Both the position numbers and the translations under genes were made by a program. From Haladaptatus cibarius D43 (GTDB lineage Archaea; Halobacteriota; Halobacteria; Halobacteriales; Haladaptataceae), in the NCBI RefSeq assembly GCF_000710615.1, contig NZ_JDTH01000002.1, positions 1,604,082 through 1,668,081 of the forward strand: a stretch of 64,000 nucleotides of DNA, read 5' to 3'. Positions 8,198 to 16,860 of the stretch are shown piece by piece. Numbering within the stretch: position 1 is the first letter of the stretch; each line of letters starts with the position of its first letter. The notes under the pieces were generated by a model, which saw nothing but the letters and a program-made list of their open reading frames with translations, did no database searches and had not been told where the DNA came from.

Positions 8198-10498
8198 TCA
8201 GCGAACCGAATCGAGCATCAACTTCTGCTCGACGCGCTTCACTTCGTGTTGCACGTCGCGCACCGCGTCGATGTTAGCCGAGATGGACGAGACGCCGCGG
8301 TTGACGAGGAAGCGTACCATCTCCGGTTTCGACCCGGCTTGTCCGCAGATACTGGTGTTGATGTCGTGGTCACGACAGCAGTCGATAGTTTGGCCGATGA
8401 GTTTGAGAACGGCGGGGTGGAGTTCGTCGAACCGCCCCGCGACGTTCTCGTTATTACGGTCAACGGCGAGCGTGTACTGGGTGAGATCGTTCGTGCCGAA
8501 ACTGGCGAAGTCGATGCCTGCCTCGGCCATATCCTCGATTTGAAGCGCGCTGGCGGGCGTTTCAATCATCACACCCCACGTGCGCTTGTCGGGGTCGATT
8601 CCGGATTCGGCGATAAGTCGTCGGGCGCGAAGCACGTCCTCCGCGTCGTTGACGAGCGGGAGCATGAGTTCGACGTTGTCGTAGCCCATCTCGAACAGTT
8701 CGCGGAAAGCGTCGAGTTCGTGCTGGAACACGTCCGGCTTGTCGAGACTGCGGCGAATGCCGCGCCAGCCGAGCATCGGATTGTGTTCGTCCGGTTCGTG
8801 CTCGCCACCTTGCAGTTGGCGGAACTCGTCCGTCGGCGCGTCGAGCGTTCGAACGCGGACTGGTCGCGGATAGAACTCTTCTGCAACGCCGCGGATTCCC
8901 TCCACGATTTCCTCGACGTAGGCATCGACGCCGTGGTCTTCGATGTACTTCCCCGGCGTCTTGTTGGTCGAGAGAATCATGTGCTCCATTCGGAGCAGGC
9001 CGACGCCGTCGGCACCGGTCGCGGCGGCGCGTTCTGCGGCCTCCGGAATGGAGACGTTCACCTTGACCTCCGTCGCCGTCATCGGTTTGACGGGCGTTTT
9101 CGGGCGGGCGTCCTCGATTGGTTCGCGCTCCTGTCCCTGTTCCTTTTCGGGTTTGCCCTCGCGGACGGTTCCCTTGTCGCCGTCCAACGTAACGACTTGG
9201 CCGTCTTCGAGCGTGTCCGTCGCGTTGCTGGAACCGACGACTGCGGGGACGCCGAGTTCGCGCGAAACGATGGCGGCGTGGCTGGTCATACCACCTTCGT
9301 CCGTAATGATACCCGCGGCGCGTTTCATCGCGGGCACCATGTCCGGGGTCGTCATCTCTGTAACGATGATGTCGCCCTCCCCCACCTTGTCCAGTTGGTC
9401 GAGTTTCGTCACGGTTCGTGCCGGGCCGCTGGCGATACCGGGGCTTGCGCCTAGTCCATTCACGAGAACTTCCTGACTGCCGCCTTTCTCGGTCTGCACC
9501 GCACCGCTTCCGTCGGCGACGCCTTCGTTCGTGTCCGCTTCGATAGAGCCGGAGTCGTTAATCGTCGTAATTGGCCGGGATTGGAGCATAAAGACGTCGT
9601 CGCCGACCATTGCCCATTCCACGTCCTGTGGAGTTCCGTAGTGGTCTTCTACCTCTTCGCCGAGTTCCACGAGGCGATTGATGTCGGCTTCGGAGAGCAC
9701 ACGCGCGTTCCGTTTGTCGTCCGGAACCGTGCGTTCGACCGTCTCGCCGGTTTCGGCGTCCTTCGTGTGCATCATCTTCTTATCGGCGATGGTGATGTCC
9801 TCCGTCGCGTTGGAGGAGCGGTCAACGACGTAGTTATCCGGGGAAACCGACCCCGAGACGACCGCCTCGCCGAGTCCCCACGCCGCCTCGATGATAATTT
9901 TCTTGTCGCCGGTCGAAGGGTGACTCGTGAACATGACGCCACTCTTTTCGGCGTCCACCATGCGCTGGATAACGACCGCAATGTCCACGATTTCGTGGTC
10001 GAAGCCCTTCTCCTGTCGGTAGTAAATCGCCCGCTGGGTGAACAGCGATGCCCAGCACTGTTTCACGCGTTCGATGAGGTCTTCGCGGGTGATGTTGAGG
10101 AACGTTTCCTGTTGGCCCGCAAACGAGGCGTCGGGGAGGTCTTCCGCAGTCGCGGAAGACCGAACCGCGACAAACGCTTTGCCGTCGTCCAGATTGTCAT
10201 ATGCATCGAGGATTCCCTGTCGCATCTCTTCGGGAATCTCGGTGCCGAGAATGAGTTCTTCCGCACGCGCCTCGGCGTCCGCCAATGCCGCAGAATCTTC
10301 AGTGTCAACGTCCACGGCCTCGAACAACTCCTCCGCGATGCCGGTTTCCTCGATGAACTCCCGGTAGGTTCCGGCAGTCACGACGAATCCCGGCGGGACA
10401 GGGAGGTCCGCCCCGGTGAGTTCACCGAGCGACGCACCTTTGCCACCCACCAGTTCGAGGTCGTTTGCGCTGATTTCATCCAGCCAGAGTACAACCAT
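8198..10498 (-). CDS. ppsA: Phosphoenolpyruvate synthase
   Basis: Converts pyruvate + ATP + water to PEP + AMP + phosphate for gluconeogenesis. The three domains are in order: ATP-grasp nucleotide-binding domain (GGKGASLGEL, AVRSSATAEDLPDASFAGQQ, QSRPI), the swivelling phospho-His domain (GGMTSHAAIVSRELG) and the PEP/pyruvate TIM barrel (GVGLLRMEHMI, FGTNDLTQY, SICGQAGSKPE). I start it at MVVLWLDEISANDLELVGGKG (766 residues, the family length). A longer in-frame extension adds only nine unconserved residues. It opposes pyruvate kinase at the PEP/pyruvate node. Confidence 0.96.
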   Translation of the reverse strand: MVVLWLDEISANDLELVGGKGASLGELTGADLPVPPGFVVTAGTYREFIEETGIAEELFEAVDVDTEDSAALADAEARAEELILGTEIPEEMRQGILDAYDNLDDGKAFVAVRSSATAEDLPDASFAGQQETFLNITREDLIERVKQCWASLFTQRAIYYRQEKGFDHEIVDIAVVIQRMVDAEKSGVMFTSHPSTGDKKIIIEAAWGLGEAVVSGSVSPDNYVVDRSSNATEDITIADKKMMHTKDAETGETVERTVPDDKRNARVLSEADINRLVELGEEVEDHYGTPQDVEWAMVGDDVFMLQSRPITTINDSGSIEADTNEGVADGSGAVQTEKGGSQEVLVNGLGASPGIASGPARTVTKLDQLDKVGEGDIIVTEMTTPDMVPAMKRAAGIITDEGGMTSHAAIVSRELGVPAVVGSSNATDTLEDGQVVTLDGDKGTVREGKPEKEQGQEREPIEDARPKTPVKPMTATEVKVNVSIPEAAERAAATGADGVGLLRMEHMILSTNKTPGKYIEDHGVDAYVEEIVEGIRGVAEEFYPRPVRVRTLDAPTDEFRQLQGGEHEPDEHNPMLGWRGIRRSLDKPDVFQHELDAFRELFEMGYDNVELMLPLVNDAEDVLRARRLIAESGIDPDKRTWGVMIETPASALQIEDMAEAGIDFASFGTNDLTQYTLAVDRNNENVAGRFDELHPAVLKLIGQTIDCCRDHDINTSICGQAGSKPEMVRFLVNRGVSSISANIDAVRDVQHEVKRVEQKLMLDSVR

Positions 10499-10640
10499 TG
10501 CGTATGGGTGGAGACAAGCAGACACATAAAGAATGTTCCGACCAAATTTTCGAAGAATACTAACTCAGAAACGGAATACTGTTTCGAACAGTCGCAAAAT
10601 CGCCGGGGTGGCGGTGGTTGGCAACTACGCTTCGGGACTG

Positions 10641-11543
10641 TTATAGTTCGATAATCCCGTCGTCTTCCGATTCGGGAACGACCAACTGACCATCGAGTGC
10701 GGTCGTCGCCCGGCCACCGACCTTCACGCTATCTTCAGTCGCACGCACGCGAACGTATCCGGGTCGGTCGAGGAAATGCCCCTGTTCCAGTCGCAGTTCC
10801 TCGGGGAACTCGTCGAAGGCGTCCGTTTCGCGCAGGAAGGCACCGACCGCGCCGCTGGCGGTTCCCGTAACCGGGTCTTCCGGAATCCCTGCAAGCGGAG
10901 CAAACATCCGCCCGTGGAGCGTCGATTCGGCGTCGATGGCGTCGAAGGAGAAGGCGTAGATTCCGACCGCGCCGACTTCCTCACACAGTTGCTCGACCTT
11001 CGCCATATTCGGTTCCGCGCCGCCGAGATGTTCGAGAAAATTGACCGGAATCACGAGACACGGAAGGCCGGTCGAAGCCACCGCCATCGGAATGTCCGCG
11101 CCAACGTCCTGAAGCGCTGCCGGGTCGATGCCGAGCGCGCCACCCACTCGGTCGTACTCCAGTTCGACCGTCTCGATTTCCGGCTCGTTTTGCGTCATCC
11201 AGCTCGTGTGGTTTTCTTCCACTTCGATATCCAGCACGCCGACTTCCGTTTCGAGGGTGTGCGCCCCCGGCGACAGTTCGCCGTCTTCCAGTAGGTGAAC
11301 GTGCGAGGCAATCGTCGCGTGGCCACAGAGGTCGATTTCCGTTGTTGGGGTAAAGAACCGAACCCTGCGGTCTGCATCCTCGCTTTCGGAGAAAAACGCC
11401 GTCTCGCTGACCGCGAGTTCGCGGGCGATGGCCTGCATCTGGTCGTCCGTCAGGTCGTCCGCGTTCGGGACGACGCCCGCCGCGTTTCCGGCCAGTGGTT
11501 CGTCGGTGAAGGCGTCCACGAGGAGGGTTCTGACTGTTTGCAT
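10641..11543 (-). CDS. PhzF family isomerase/epimerase-like protein
   Basis: A 300-residue protein of the diaminopimelate-epimerase-like fold. Hallmarks are the start VRTLLVDAFTDEPLAGNAAG, the catalytic-acid region ARELAVSETAFF, TEIDLCGHATIASHVHLLE and PVTGTASGAVGAFL. PhzF is named for phenazine synthesis, but most members are of unknown substrate, and nothing nearby suggests phenazine genes. The ATG at 11543 is chosen because homology begins there. The frame continues open upstream only because a 71-73 bp tandem repeat and the dispersed element keep it free of stops; that extension is not protein-like. Confidence 0.88.
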   Translation of the reverse strand: MQTVRTLLVDAFTDEPLAGNAAGVVPNADDLTDDQMQAIARELAVSETAFFSESEDADRRVRFFTPTTEIDLCGHATIASHVHLLEDGELSPGAHTLETEVGVLDIEVEENHTSWMTQNEPEIETVELEYDRVGGALGIDPAALQDVGADIPMAVASTGLPCLVIPVNFLEHLGGAEPNMAKVEQLCEEVGAVGIYAFSFDAIDAESTLHGRMFAPLAGIPEDPVTGTASGAVGAFLRETDAFDEFPEELRLEQGHFLDRPGYVRVRATEDSVKVGGRATTALDGQLVVPESEDDGIIEL

Positions 11544-11693
11544 GTCGGAGTGGTCGTTTGCTGGTGGGTTTAATTCTGCGTTCGATAGTCCGGGGAAGGT
11601 AAGCAGGGTTTTCCAACGAGGATTAATGTCGGAATATATCTGCGACAAGTGTTGGAATGGGATTGTCGCTAGGTACTGCCGACAACACATGAC

Positions 11694-11841
11694 CGCCACG
11701 ACGACGAAATCTGCACTACGAACGTGAGAGTGGTAGAGGTTCGTCGGAAGCAAATCACGACTCCAACCAACCACCACGACGAAATCAACAATACGAACGT
11801 GAGGTTGTTGAAGATTTGTCGGAAGCAAGTCACGGCTCCAA
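11694..11841. repeat. Two tandem imperfect direct repeats (about 71-73 bp)
   Basis: Unit 1 spans 11694-11766 and unit 2 spans 11771-11841. Shared blocks in order are CCACGACGA/GAAATC, TACGAACGTGAG, GTCGGAAGCAA, TCACG and CTCCAA. The last block abuts the end of the first dispersed element, whose own tail on the minus strand has the matching TTGGAG-CGTGA motif. The units may be duplicated tails of that element. Confidence 0.7.
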
Positions 11842-11982
11842 TGAAACCGCCACCGCACCGCCGCAGACCACACCCTCCCCATCCGACTCCTTCGCTCGCT
11901 CCGCTCACTCAGTCGTCCCTCGCGCGAACCCGAGCAGGCCCTCGGACGACGAGTCCTCAGGCCTGCCGACGCACGCGCCACT
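11838..11982 (-). repeat. Dispersed hairpin element, copy 1 (minus orientation)
   Basis: Read on the minus strand it begins TGGCGCGTGCG. It then forms a stem GCAGGCC (11960-11966) with GGCCTGC (11934-11940) around GA-GGAC-TCGTC-GTCC-GA. CGCGAGGGACGA, GTCGGATGGGGAGGG, GCGGTGCGGTGGCGGTTT and a final ATTGGAG follow. The block order is shared with copies 2-4. It lies back to back with copy 2. Confidence 0.8.
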
Positions 11983-12017
11983 GAATTTACGTCGAATCAA
12001 GAAACCCAATCAACCGC

Positions 12018-12172
12018 CATGGCGCGCGCTCGTGAGACTTCGTGGACTCGTCGTCCGAGAAGTCGAGTGGAAGCGCGCGAGGGACGAGTGCGCGAACGAA
12101 GTGAGCGCATGAGTCGGTTGGGGAGGGAGTGGCCGGTTGCGGTGGCGGTTATTTGGAGTCGGCAACAGCTAG
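12018..12172 (+). repeat. Dispersed hairpin element, copy 2
   Basis: It begins CATGGCGCGCGC and forms a stem GACTTC (12036-12041) with GAAGTC (12059-12064) around GGAC-TCGTC-GTCC. CGCGCGAGGGACGA, GAGTCGGTTGGGGAGGG, GTTGCGGTGGCGGTT and TTGGAGTCGGCAAC follow. The stem bases differ from copy 1 but still pair. Confidence 0.8.
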
Positions 12173-12282
12173 CGACTCGGAAACAAACACCTCCCAATAA
12201 AATCCATTCGAACAACTTCCTCGAAACGATTTTCTGAAAACGATTTCAAACCGCGAAAATCCGCAAAAAGACCAAATCCGAA

Positions 12283-13596
12283 CTACTCGCTGTCGAGAAC
12301 GTAGCCACCGTCTACGTCCACATCGAACGAATCGCCAGCGGAGTCGGGGGCGGTAAACGACAGCGAAACGTCCTTCAAATACCGATTGCCACGGACGTGC
12401 TCTTCGGCCAATGTGAACGTGGTTCGGTCGCCATCGACGGATAACCACGCCGTTCCTTTCGCACTGCCGGACACGCGCGCGGTCGCCGAAACCTGTTCGC
12501 CGGGCGAAGGCGACCCCGAAATCGAGAAGGACACCAGCGAGAGCTGCGGCGTTCCGACCGCGACAGAGACGGTTTCGGAAAGCGTCTCTCGGTAGGTCGC
12601 CGAGTCGTCGCCGCCGCCTCCACTGCCACCATCTCCGTCGCCGGGTTCGTCGGTCAACAGCTCGACACCCAACTCGGATTCCACGTTGCCGATTTTGTTG
12701 AAAATCGTCTGGCGCGACGACCCGGCGAAGAGCAAGCCGACGAGTTCGCCGGACGAATCGAGGAAAACGGGCGACCCGCTGTCGCCGCCTTCCGACATCG
12801 CGCCTGCGATGCACTGGTCGCGGAGAGTAAGTGTTCCGGCATCGCCGAACCGAACCCGGACGCTCGCGCTGGTCGCCTTGACTTGGCTTTGCGTGACGCC
12901 CGTGGTTCGCCCAGTTTTCGTGACCGTCTTTCCTTTCAACGAGCGGTAATCCTCGCGCCGGACGGTGGTCGGCCACGAGTCGTCCAGTTCGTGGTACTCG
13001 GCGGAGTCCTGTTCAGGGTCGATAGACCGCGCCGCCACATCGACCGCTGCGCCGTCTTCGGCGGTAACGTAGCCCAGCAGTTCGCCGGTTTTGTCGTCCG
13101 GGAGGCTCCCGCCGTCGGTCGGCGAGGGTTGGATTATTGGTTCGCCGAACTCGGCATCGTTGATTCGCGCGTACACATGGTTGTTGCTCAGTCGGACGAG
13201 GTCGCCCTCGGAAGCCGCGTCGCTCCAGTTCGCCGTCGAGGTGTCCGTGATTCGGGCGGGGTACGGCCCGGCAGTGGCCGCCGACTCCTTCGCGTTGATT
13301 TCGCTGACGCCGCCGACGACCGGCCGGTGTCGCTTCTGTCGGTCTGCCTGCGCCTCCGGCAGGGATTCGACGCGGGAGAGCGCGTCGAATCCCTCGCGCT
13401 CTTCCTCGAATCCCGCGTCCTCGACTTCGAGGTTCACGTCGGAGACGCGCAGTTTCACGTTGTCCTCGTCGGCGAGTTCGCTGTCCGGAAGTTTCTGCGA
13501 GACGAACACCGTGAGAGTGTTCGTCTCGTCGTCGTACTCGACGCCGAGGACGTTCTTGCATTCGAGCAGGTCTTCGTAATCTTCGGTGCGGGACAT
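12283..13596 (-). CDS. Trypsin-like serine protease without signal peptide
   Basis: A 437-residue protein. Residues about 1-65 form an alpha/beta N-terminal domain. The chymotrypsin-fold protease core (about 90-315) shows a full triad: His140 in LSNNHV, Asp186 in GAAVDVAARSID and Ser273 in GGDSGSPVF. A Gly/Asp linker (GDGDGGSGGGGDDS) leads to a C-terminal beta-rich domain (about 345-437). The start MSRTEDYEDLLECK is preferred; an in-frame ATG 11 codons earlier is possible. Neither start gives a Sec or Tat signal, unusual for this fold, so the protein may act inside the cell or leave by another route. Substrate unknown. Confidence 0.82.
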   Translation of the reverse strand: MSRTEDYEDLLECKNVLGVEYDDETNTLTVFVSQKLPDSELADEDNVKLRVSDVNLEVEDAGFEEEREGFDALSRVESLPEAQADRQKRHRPVVGGVSEINAKESAATAGPYPARITDTSTANWSDAASEGDLVRLSNNHVYARINDAEFGEPIIQPSPTDGGSLPDDKTGELLGYVTAEDGAAVDVAARSIDPEQDSAEYHELDDSWPTTVRREDYRSLKGKTVTKTGRTTGVTQSQVKATSASVRVRFGDAGTLTLRDQCIAGAMSEGGDSGSPVFLDSSGELVGLLFAGSSRQTIFNKIGNVESELGVELLTDEPGDGDGGSGGGGDDSATYRETLSETVSVAVGTPQLSLVSFSISGSPSPGEQVSATARVSGSAKGTAWLSVDGDRTTFTLAEEHVRGNRYLKDVSLSFTAPDSAGDSFDVDVDGGYVLDSE

Positions 13597-13737
13597 GGCT
13601 ATGGTTGCTAGTTCGGTACCGACTTCCAAAATACTATTCCCGTAAATACTAACGTAAATTTATAGATAATACGATTCGTTCGAAAACCAGAGTGCATCGG
13701 CTATGGTGAGGAGGAATCCGAAACCCACCTGTAAACC

Positions 13738-13746
13738 GTTAAGTGG
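13738..13746 (+). promoter_or_regulatory. TATA-like box for the phosphoribosyltransferase gene
   Basis: GTTAAGTGG is centred 29 nt before the ATG at 13771, the spacing of a leaderless haloarchaeal transcript. An AT-rich tract at 13650-13675 may hold the divergent protease promoter. Confidence 0.5.
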
Positions 13747-13770
13747 CACGCGCCGCGACTCTCCGGTAGC

Positions 13771-14481
13771 ATGAGCGACCTGCCGGACGATTTCAAATGC
13801 ACGATTACCAACTGGGACTACATCTACGGCCTCTGCCGCGGCGTGAGCGAGCAGGTGAAAGTCTCCGATTTCGAACCGGATGTCATCGTCGCACTCGCGC
13901 GCGGCGGATGGTTCGCCGGACGATGCATCTGTGACTTCCTCGGACTGGACGACCTGACGAGTCTCAAGATGGAACATTACGTCGGAACGGCCCAGAAATC
14001 GGGCGAACCCGAAGTTCGCTATCCGATGCCGGAAGGGAGCGTCGAAGGCAAGGACGTTCTCATCATCGACGATATCGCGGACACCGGCGGCTCCATCAAA
14101 CACGCCGAAGAGTACGTCACCGACCGGGACGCAGGAGAGGTCAGAACCGCGACGCTCCAACTGCTCCAGACCAGCGAGTTCGACCCCGACTACGTCGGCG
14201 AGAAACTCGAAGAGTGGGCGTGGATAGTCTATCCGTGGAACTTCATCGAGGACATGATAGACGTGACCAGCGGCGCGCTGGACAGGGCAGACCAAGACGT
14301 GTTCACCAACGAGGACGTTCGGCACTATCTGAACGAGTACCACGACGTAGAGCGCATCCAGATGGAAATCGCGCAACCCGACCGATTGGACGAGGTTCTC
14401 ACCGAGATGGTTCGGCGCGGTCTGCTGTCGCGCAAAGACGGCGAGTGGCGACTGTTGGAGAAAGCAACCGGCGGGCAGTAA
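13771..14481 (+). CDS. Phosphoribosyltransferase (Gpt/HPRT-like) with C-terminal extension
   Basis: A 236-residue type I phosphoribosyltransferase. The PRPP loop reads VLIIDDIADTGGS (residues 96-108), with the early VALARGGWFAG segment (40-50) and the flexible loop before it. The C-terminal part (about 165-236) extends beyond the usual fold and looks helical, with a winged-helix-like end (DEVLTEMVRRGLLSRKDGEW). The likely job is purine base salvage (hypoxanthine, xanthine or guanine). The next gene, MTA phosphorylase, releases adenine, which suits a salvage setting, but the base used here is not decided by the sequence. Confidence 0.85.
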   Translation: MSDLPDDFKCTITNWDYIYGLCRGVSEQVKVSDFEPDVIVALARGGWFAGRCICDFLGLDDLTSLKMEHYVGTAQKSGEPEVRYPMPEGSVEGKDVLIIDDIADTGGSIKHAEEYVTDRDAGEVRTATLQLLQTSEFDPDYVGEKLEEWAWIVYPWNFIEDMIDVTSGALDRADQDVFTNEDVRHYLNEYHDVERIQMEIAQPDRLDEVLTEMVRRGLLSRKDGEWRLLEKATGGQ

Positions 14482-14570
14482 CCGACGAACGGCAACCGAC
14501 TATCGACGAGGCTGATTTCGTCCGGGACGAACCCGTGTCGTTTACGTGACTGCCGAAACCATCTTCGCCT

Positions 14571-15422
14571 ATGATTGGCTTCATCGGTGGAAGCGGCATC
14601 TACGAGGCACTACCGCTCGAAAACACCCGCGAAGAAGAAGTGACGACGCCGTTCGGCGAACCGAGCGCACCCGTCACCATCGGCGAAATCGCCGGGAAGG
14701 AAGTCGCGTTCTTGCCTCGACACGGCCCGAAACACCAGCGGACGCCTACGGAAGCGCCGTACCGGGCGAATATCTACGCGCTGAAAGAACTCGGCGTGGA
14801 GCGAATTTTAGCCAGCAACGCGGTCGGCAGCCTACGCGAAGAACTGCCGCCGCAAACGCTCGTGATTCCCGACCAGATTTTCGACCGGACGAAACACCGA
14901 ACCCCGACGTTCTTCGGCAGTGGCATGGTCGTCCACATGCCCTTCGCCGACCCGTACTGCCCGCACATGGTGGAACATCTCTCGGAGTCGAGCGACGAAG
15001 CGACCGACGCAGACCACCATTCGGGCGGCACCTACGTCTGTATCGAGGGGCCGCAGTACTCGACGCGCGCGGAGAGCGAGTTCTACCGCCAGCAAGGCTT
15101 CGAAATCATCGGCATGACGGCGATTCCGGAGGCGAAACTGGCCCGCGAAGCCGAGATGTGCTACGCCACCGTGGCGGGCGTCACCGACTACGACGTGTGG
15201 AAATCCGACAGCGAAGTTACCTTGGAGGAAGTGCTGGAAAACGCCGCGGAGAACGAAGACGCCATCAAGCAGGTCGTGGAACACGCGATTCGGAATCTGC
15301 CCGAAGAGCGTGACTGTAACTGTGGCCACGCGCTGGAAGGCACCATCAACACGCCGACGGACGCGATTCCGAAGGAGACGCGCGAGGAAGTCGAACTACT
15401 CGCCGGGCAGTACCTCGACTGA
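14571..15422 (+). CDS. mtnP: S-methyl-5'-thioadenosine phosphorylase
   Basis: Phosphorolysis of methylthioadenosine to adenine and methylthioribose-1-phosphate, in methionine/polyamine salvage. The 283-residue protein shows IGFIGGSGIYEA at the N-terminus, phosphate-binding RHGPKHQRTP, the purine-site block ILASNAVGSLREE, and GGTYVCIEGPQYSTRAESEF with GMTAIPEAKLAREAEMCY, all typical of the MTAP/PNP family. It follows the phosphoribosyltransferase by 89 nt in the same direction and may be co-transcribed. The stop is followed within 16 nt by a perfect 13-bp hairpin. Discrimination from other purine nucleoside phosphorylases rests on overall resemblance. Confidence 0.92.
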   Translation: MIGFIGGSGIYEALPLENTREEEVTTPFGEPSAPVTIGEIAGKEVAFLPRHGPKHQRTPTEAPYRANIYALKELGVERILASNAVGSLREELPPQTLVIPDQIFDRTKHRTPTFFGSGMVVHMPFADPYCPHMVEHLSESSDEATDADHHSGGTYVCIEGPQYSTRAESEFYRQQGFEIIGMTAIPEAKLAREAEMCYATVAGVTDYDVWKSDSEVTLEEVLENAAENEDAIKQVVEHAIRNLPEERDCNCGHALEGTINTPTDAIPKETREEVELLAGQYLD

Positions 15423-15437
15423 ATTCGAAGAACGAGC

Positions 15438-15467
15438 GGGCGAGCGCGCCGGACGGCGCGCTCGCCC
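15438..15467. terminator. Perfect 13-bp hairpin after mtnP
   Basis: GGGCGAGCGCGCC, loop GGAC, then GGCGCGCTCGCCC. It starts 16 nt after the mtnP stop. No T-tract follows, and archaeal termination normally uses T-tracts, so it may instead be an RNA 3'-end stabiliser. Confidence 0.4.
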
Positions 15468-15553
15468 GAATCACGACGACCGACTGATTTTCGACCCGAA
15501 ATCGGCGTACTGGAAAACGACCGGGAACGGCTTTCCGACCGTTCATTTGGCGC

Positions 15554-15577
15554 GGCCGAGGGCACACGCCCTCGGCC
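15554..15577. repeat. Perfect 10-bp palindrome
   Basis: GGCCGAGGGC, loop ACAC, GCCCTCGGCC. It is the second hairpin in the mtnP-aminotransferase gap. Confidence 0.6.
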
Positions 15578-15749
15578 TGCCTGCGGCCCGGCGGATTTCG
15601 GGCGAGCGAGGAGCGAACGACTGAAAGGAGTGAGTGACGAACGAGGGCGTCGTTTGTGACTCGTGATTTCAACCGACGCAATTCATCACAGGTCACAACT
15701 GGCCGATATTCGAATCCATCACCACCTGCCGAATCGGCCCATCACGCAG

Positions 15750-15755
15750 TTTTAA
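15750..15755 (+). promoter_or_regulatory. TATA-like box for the aminotransferase gene
   Basis: TTTTAA is centred 27-28 nt before the ATG at 15780. Confidence 0.55.
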
Positions 15756-15779
15756 TTCCAGTCCAGAGAACCCTCTAGC

Positions 15780-16850
15780 ATGAACGACGAAACGCTGACG
15801 ATGACGCCCGGGCCGACCGCAATCCCGGACGACGTTAGAGAGGCGATGGCCCAACCGGCGATGAACCCCGACGTTGACCCCGAATTTGGGTCGTACTACG
15901 AAACCCTGCTCGACAAACTGGCGCGGGTATACCAAACGGACGACGAGATGGTCGTTTTGGGAGGAGAGGGAATCTTGGGCTTGGAGGCCGCCGTCACCTC
16001 GCTGGTCGCACCGGGAGACGACGTGCTCTGTCTGGGCAACGGACTCTACGGCGACGGCTTTTCGGACTTCGTGGAGATGGCTGGCGGAAATCCAGTTTCG
16101 CACAGCATCGACTACACCGAGGGATTCGACCCCGAGGAAATCGAGCAATTGGTTGCGGAAAACGAGTTCACCGCCGCGACGATGGTGCACTGCGAGACGC
16201 CGACCGGACTACTCAACGATTTCGACGAGATTCTTTCGGCACTGCAAGACGCAGGCGTTCTCACCATCGTTGACGCCGTGTCGTCAATCGGCGGAACCTC
16301 GGTTCCGGTCGAAGACATCGACGTGTGTCTCGGCGGGTCACAGAAGTGTTTCAGTTCACCGCCCGGCCTCACCACGATGTCGGTCAGCGATTCTACGTGG
16401 GAGAAAGTCGAAAACACGGAACAGGATTCCTTTTACACCAGTCTGGAACCGTGGCACGAGCCGGATTTTTCCTTCCTGCCGTACACCCACCTCGTCTCGA
16501 ATCTGTACGCGCTAGAGGTCTCCCTCGACCGGATTTTGGAAGAAGGACTGGATTCGGTGTTCGCCCGGCACGAGGAAACGGCGAAACTGTGTCGAAATCG
16601 TGGGCGGGAGTTGGGAATCGACCCGTTCCCCGGAACCGAATCGCTCTGTTCCCCGACTGTCACCGCGTTCGAAATCGAAGGGCGGGCGAAAGAAGTTCAG
16701 CGACGACTTCACGACGACCACGGGATTCTCGTCGCAACCGGACTGGGCGAGATGGCTGATGACCTGCTCCGGGTGGGTCACATGGGATACAACGCGCAGA
16801 AACCTCGCGTCGAAGAGGCGATGAACGCGCTCGAATCGGTTCTGGATTAG
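15780..16850 (+). CDS. Class V aminotransferase (alanine-glyoxylate/serine-pyruvate type)
   Basis: A 356-residue PLP enzyme. It begins MTPGPTAIPDDV, the usual opening of serine-pyruvate/alanine-glyoxylate transaminases. Next come the cofactor loop GGEGILGLEAA, VHCETPTG, TIVDAVSSIGG (Asp165) and the Schiff-base lysine in GGSQKCFSSPPG (Lys189). RVGHMGYNAQKPRVEEAM closes the small domain. It probably moves amino groups between alanine or serine and glyoxylate or another 2-oxoacid; the exact pair cannot be told. The stop lies only 10 nt from the convergent scpA stop. Confidence 0.88.
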   Translation: MNDETLTMTPGPTAIPDDVREAMAQPAMNPDVDPEFGSYYETLLDKLARVYQTDDEMVVLGGEGILGLEAAVTSLVAPGDDVLCLGNGLYGDGFSDFVEMAGGNPVSHSIDYTEGFDPEEIEQLVAENEFTAATMVHCETPTGLLNDFDEILSALQDAGVLTIVDAVSSIGGTSVPVEDIDVCLGGSQKCFSSPPGLTTMSVSDSTWEKVENTEQDSFYTSLEPWHEPDFSFLPYTHLVSNLYALEVSLDRILEEGLDSVFARHEETAKLCRNRGRELGIDPFPGTESLCSPTVTAFEIEGRAKEVQRRLHDDHGILVATGLGEMADDLLRVGHMGYNAQKPRVEEAMNALESVLD

Positions 16851-16860
16851 TTTCGAAAAG

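Larger units (their letters stand above)
11544..12282. other. 739-nt gene-free region filled with repeats
   Basis: Between the PhzF and protease genes there is no credible coding sequence. It contains, from left to right, a short unique stretch, two tandem 71-73 bp units (11694-11841), one inverted and one direct copy of the dispersed hairpin element, and an AT-rich unique end (12181-12282). Confidence 0.7.
15423..15779. other. 357-nt gene-free region with strong hairpins
   Basis: No coding sequence is visible. It holds two perfect palindromes (15438-15467 and 15554-15577) and a purine-rich GAGCGAGGAGCGAACGACTG / GAGTGAGTGACGAACGA stretch at about 15602-15650. The promoter of the aminotransferase gene lies at its right end. 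Confidence 0.6.

Noticed and set aside
11544-11981. In-frame extension of the PhzF protein by 146 codons
   Set aside because: The added part is the translation of the tandem repeat and dispersed element (WSRDLLPTNL appears twice); protein homology begins at 11543.
15554-15660. Fifth copy of the dispersed hairpin element in the mtnP gap
   Set aside because: It has similar purine-rich wording but lacks the GGAC-nnGTC-GTCC core and the block order.
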